This document shows positions 5,660-6,042 of a stretch of 6,042 nucleotides of DNA, piece after piece (within the stretch, counting starts at the first letter, position 1; every line of letters begins with the position of its first letter). Location: positions 1 through 6,042 of the forward strand of contig QFOI01000223.1 of the NCBI GenBank assembly GCA_003241175.1, written 5' to 3'. The notes beneath the pieces are model-generated. The model saw only the letters and a list, made by a program, of their open reading frames with translations, did no database searches and was not told the DNA's origin. Source of the DNA: Pseudopedobacter saltans. Lineage in GTDB: Bacteria > Bacteroidota > Bacteroidia > Chitinophagales > Chitinophagaceae. The position numbers were made by a program, and so were the translations under genes.

Positions 5660-6042
5660 ATGAAAAGGATTTTAGGCATAGGAATGGCGTTGTTTATATT
5701 GTGTATTGGAGAGTTACATGCACAAATGCAAAACTATATTGCGGCTAATCAAGGTGCAAGTACAAAGACAACGGCCAATATGAAAAAAGTGGAGGACCGT
5801 GTCAAAGAAGAATTTGCTAAGGCTGGTTTGTCCTGGCCGATTAAGGAAATCTATATTCGTTCATTCAAATATGACGGACAATTGGAGATATGGGCTCGAA
5901 ATAGTGATACGCTTCCGTTTAAATTGTTTAAAAGGTACAAAGTGTGTGCAATGGCTGGTGCTATGGGACCAAAACGTATTGAAGGTGATTACCAAGTGCC
6001 AGAGGGCTTCTATTACATAACGGAATTTAACCCAAGGAGCCA
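5660..6042 (+). CDS. Secreted L,D-transpeptidase (YkuD-like) family protein, 3' truncated
   Basis: The frame starts at the ATG at 5660 and is still open at the window edge, with 127 complete codons. Residues 1-21 form a signal peptide: M-K-R, a hydrophobic core L-G-I-G-M-A-L-F-I-L, and L-H-A before Q22 as the likely signal peptidase I site. The cysteine at 15 is not in a lipobox. After a polar, probably helical stretch (23-56), the sequence W-P-I-K-E-I-Y-I-R-S-F-K begins a beta-rich domain. It continues with K-L-F-K-R-Y-K-V-C-A-M-A-G (88-100), G-P-K-R-I-E-G-D-Y-Q-V-P-E-G-F-Y-Y-I (103-120) and F-N-P-R-S (123-127). This pattern (strand, G-x-K-x-x-E-G-D-x-x-x-P-E-G-x-Y) is typical of the YafK-type L,D-transpeptidases of the YkuD superfamily, which crosslink or trim peptidoglycan or attach proteins to it in the periplasm. 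The catalytic H-x(n)-S-H/R-G-x-C motif would lie beyond the edge, so activity cannot be confirmed. An ATG at 5652 is followed at once by a stop and is not used. The gene is divergent from purK. Confidence 0.82.
   Translation, partial: MKRILGIGMALFILCIGELHAQMQNYIAANQGASTKTTANMKKVEDRVKEEFAKAGLSWPIKEIYIRSFKYDGQLEIWARNSDTLPFKLFKRYKVCAMAGAMGPKRIEGDYQVPEGFYYITEFNPRS

Noticed and set aside
5799..6020. 73-codon plus-strand frame at the right end
   Set aside because: It is a shadow of the transpeptidase gene, which reads in a different frame from 5660 and has a signal peptide and family motifs.

Overview
The window looks like chromosomal DNA from a Bacteroidota bacterium, most likely Chitinophagia/Sphingobacteriia. 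The reasons are AT-rich coding sequence, promoter elements of the Bacteroidota type (TAnnTTTG), weak Shine-Dalgarno sequences, an Ig-like surface-protein family typical of this phylum, and a purK/recG/recR style housekeeping context. The family-level assignment is inference from protein flavour, not from a marker gene. No tRNA, rRNA, CRISPR array, IS transposase or phage gene was seen.

Layout. The left edge (2-838, +) carries the C-terminal part of a large Ig-like-domain protein that runs off the window. It is followed after 28 nt by recR (867-1484, +), a recombinational-repair mediator. Two nt after recR lies a 91-bp palindromic intergenic repeat (1487-1577). Next come a promoter-like box and a small four-helix membrane protein of unknown function (1624-2073, +). 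This gene converges on recG (2132-4246, -), the branched-DNA helicase. Upstream of recG in its own transcript are a perfect 11-bp hairpin (4262-4288) and a second, 92-bp copy of the same repeat (4299-4390, -). The terminal TAA of that copy is the stop codon of purK (4388-5509, -), a de novo purine synthesis enzyme. A 150-nt divergent intergenic region (5510-5659) with promoter-like boxes facing each way separates purK from a secreted L,D-transpeptidase-type protein (5660-6042, +), which is cut by the right edge.

How the parts relate. recR and recG are both recombination/repair genes but are on opposite strands and not in one operon. purK and recG are co-directional and could share a transcript. 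The Ig-like gene and recR probably share one too.

The least ordinary feature is the repeat pair. In absolute orientation the copies are inverted, but relative to transcription they are in the same orientation. Both begin at or within 2 nt of the upstream gene's stop codon, and both end about 50 nt before the next gene's start. The coding content is otherwise ordinary core genome plus one unrecognised membrane protein. I do not see a convincing new multi-gene system here.
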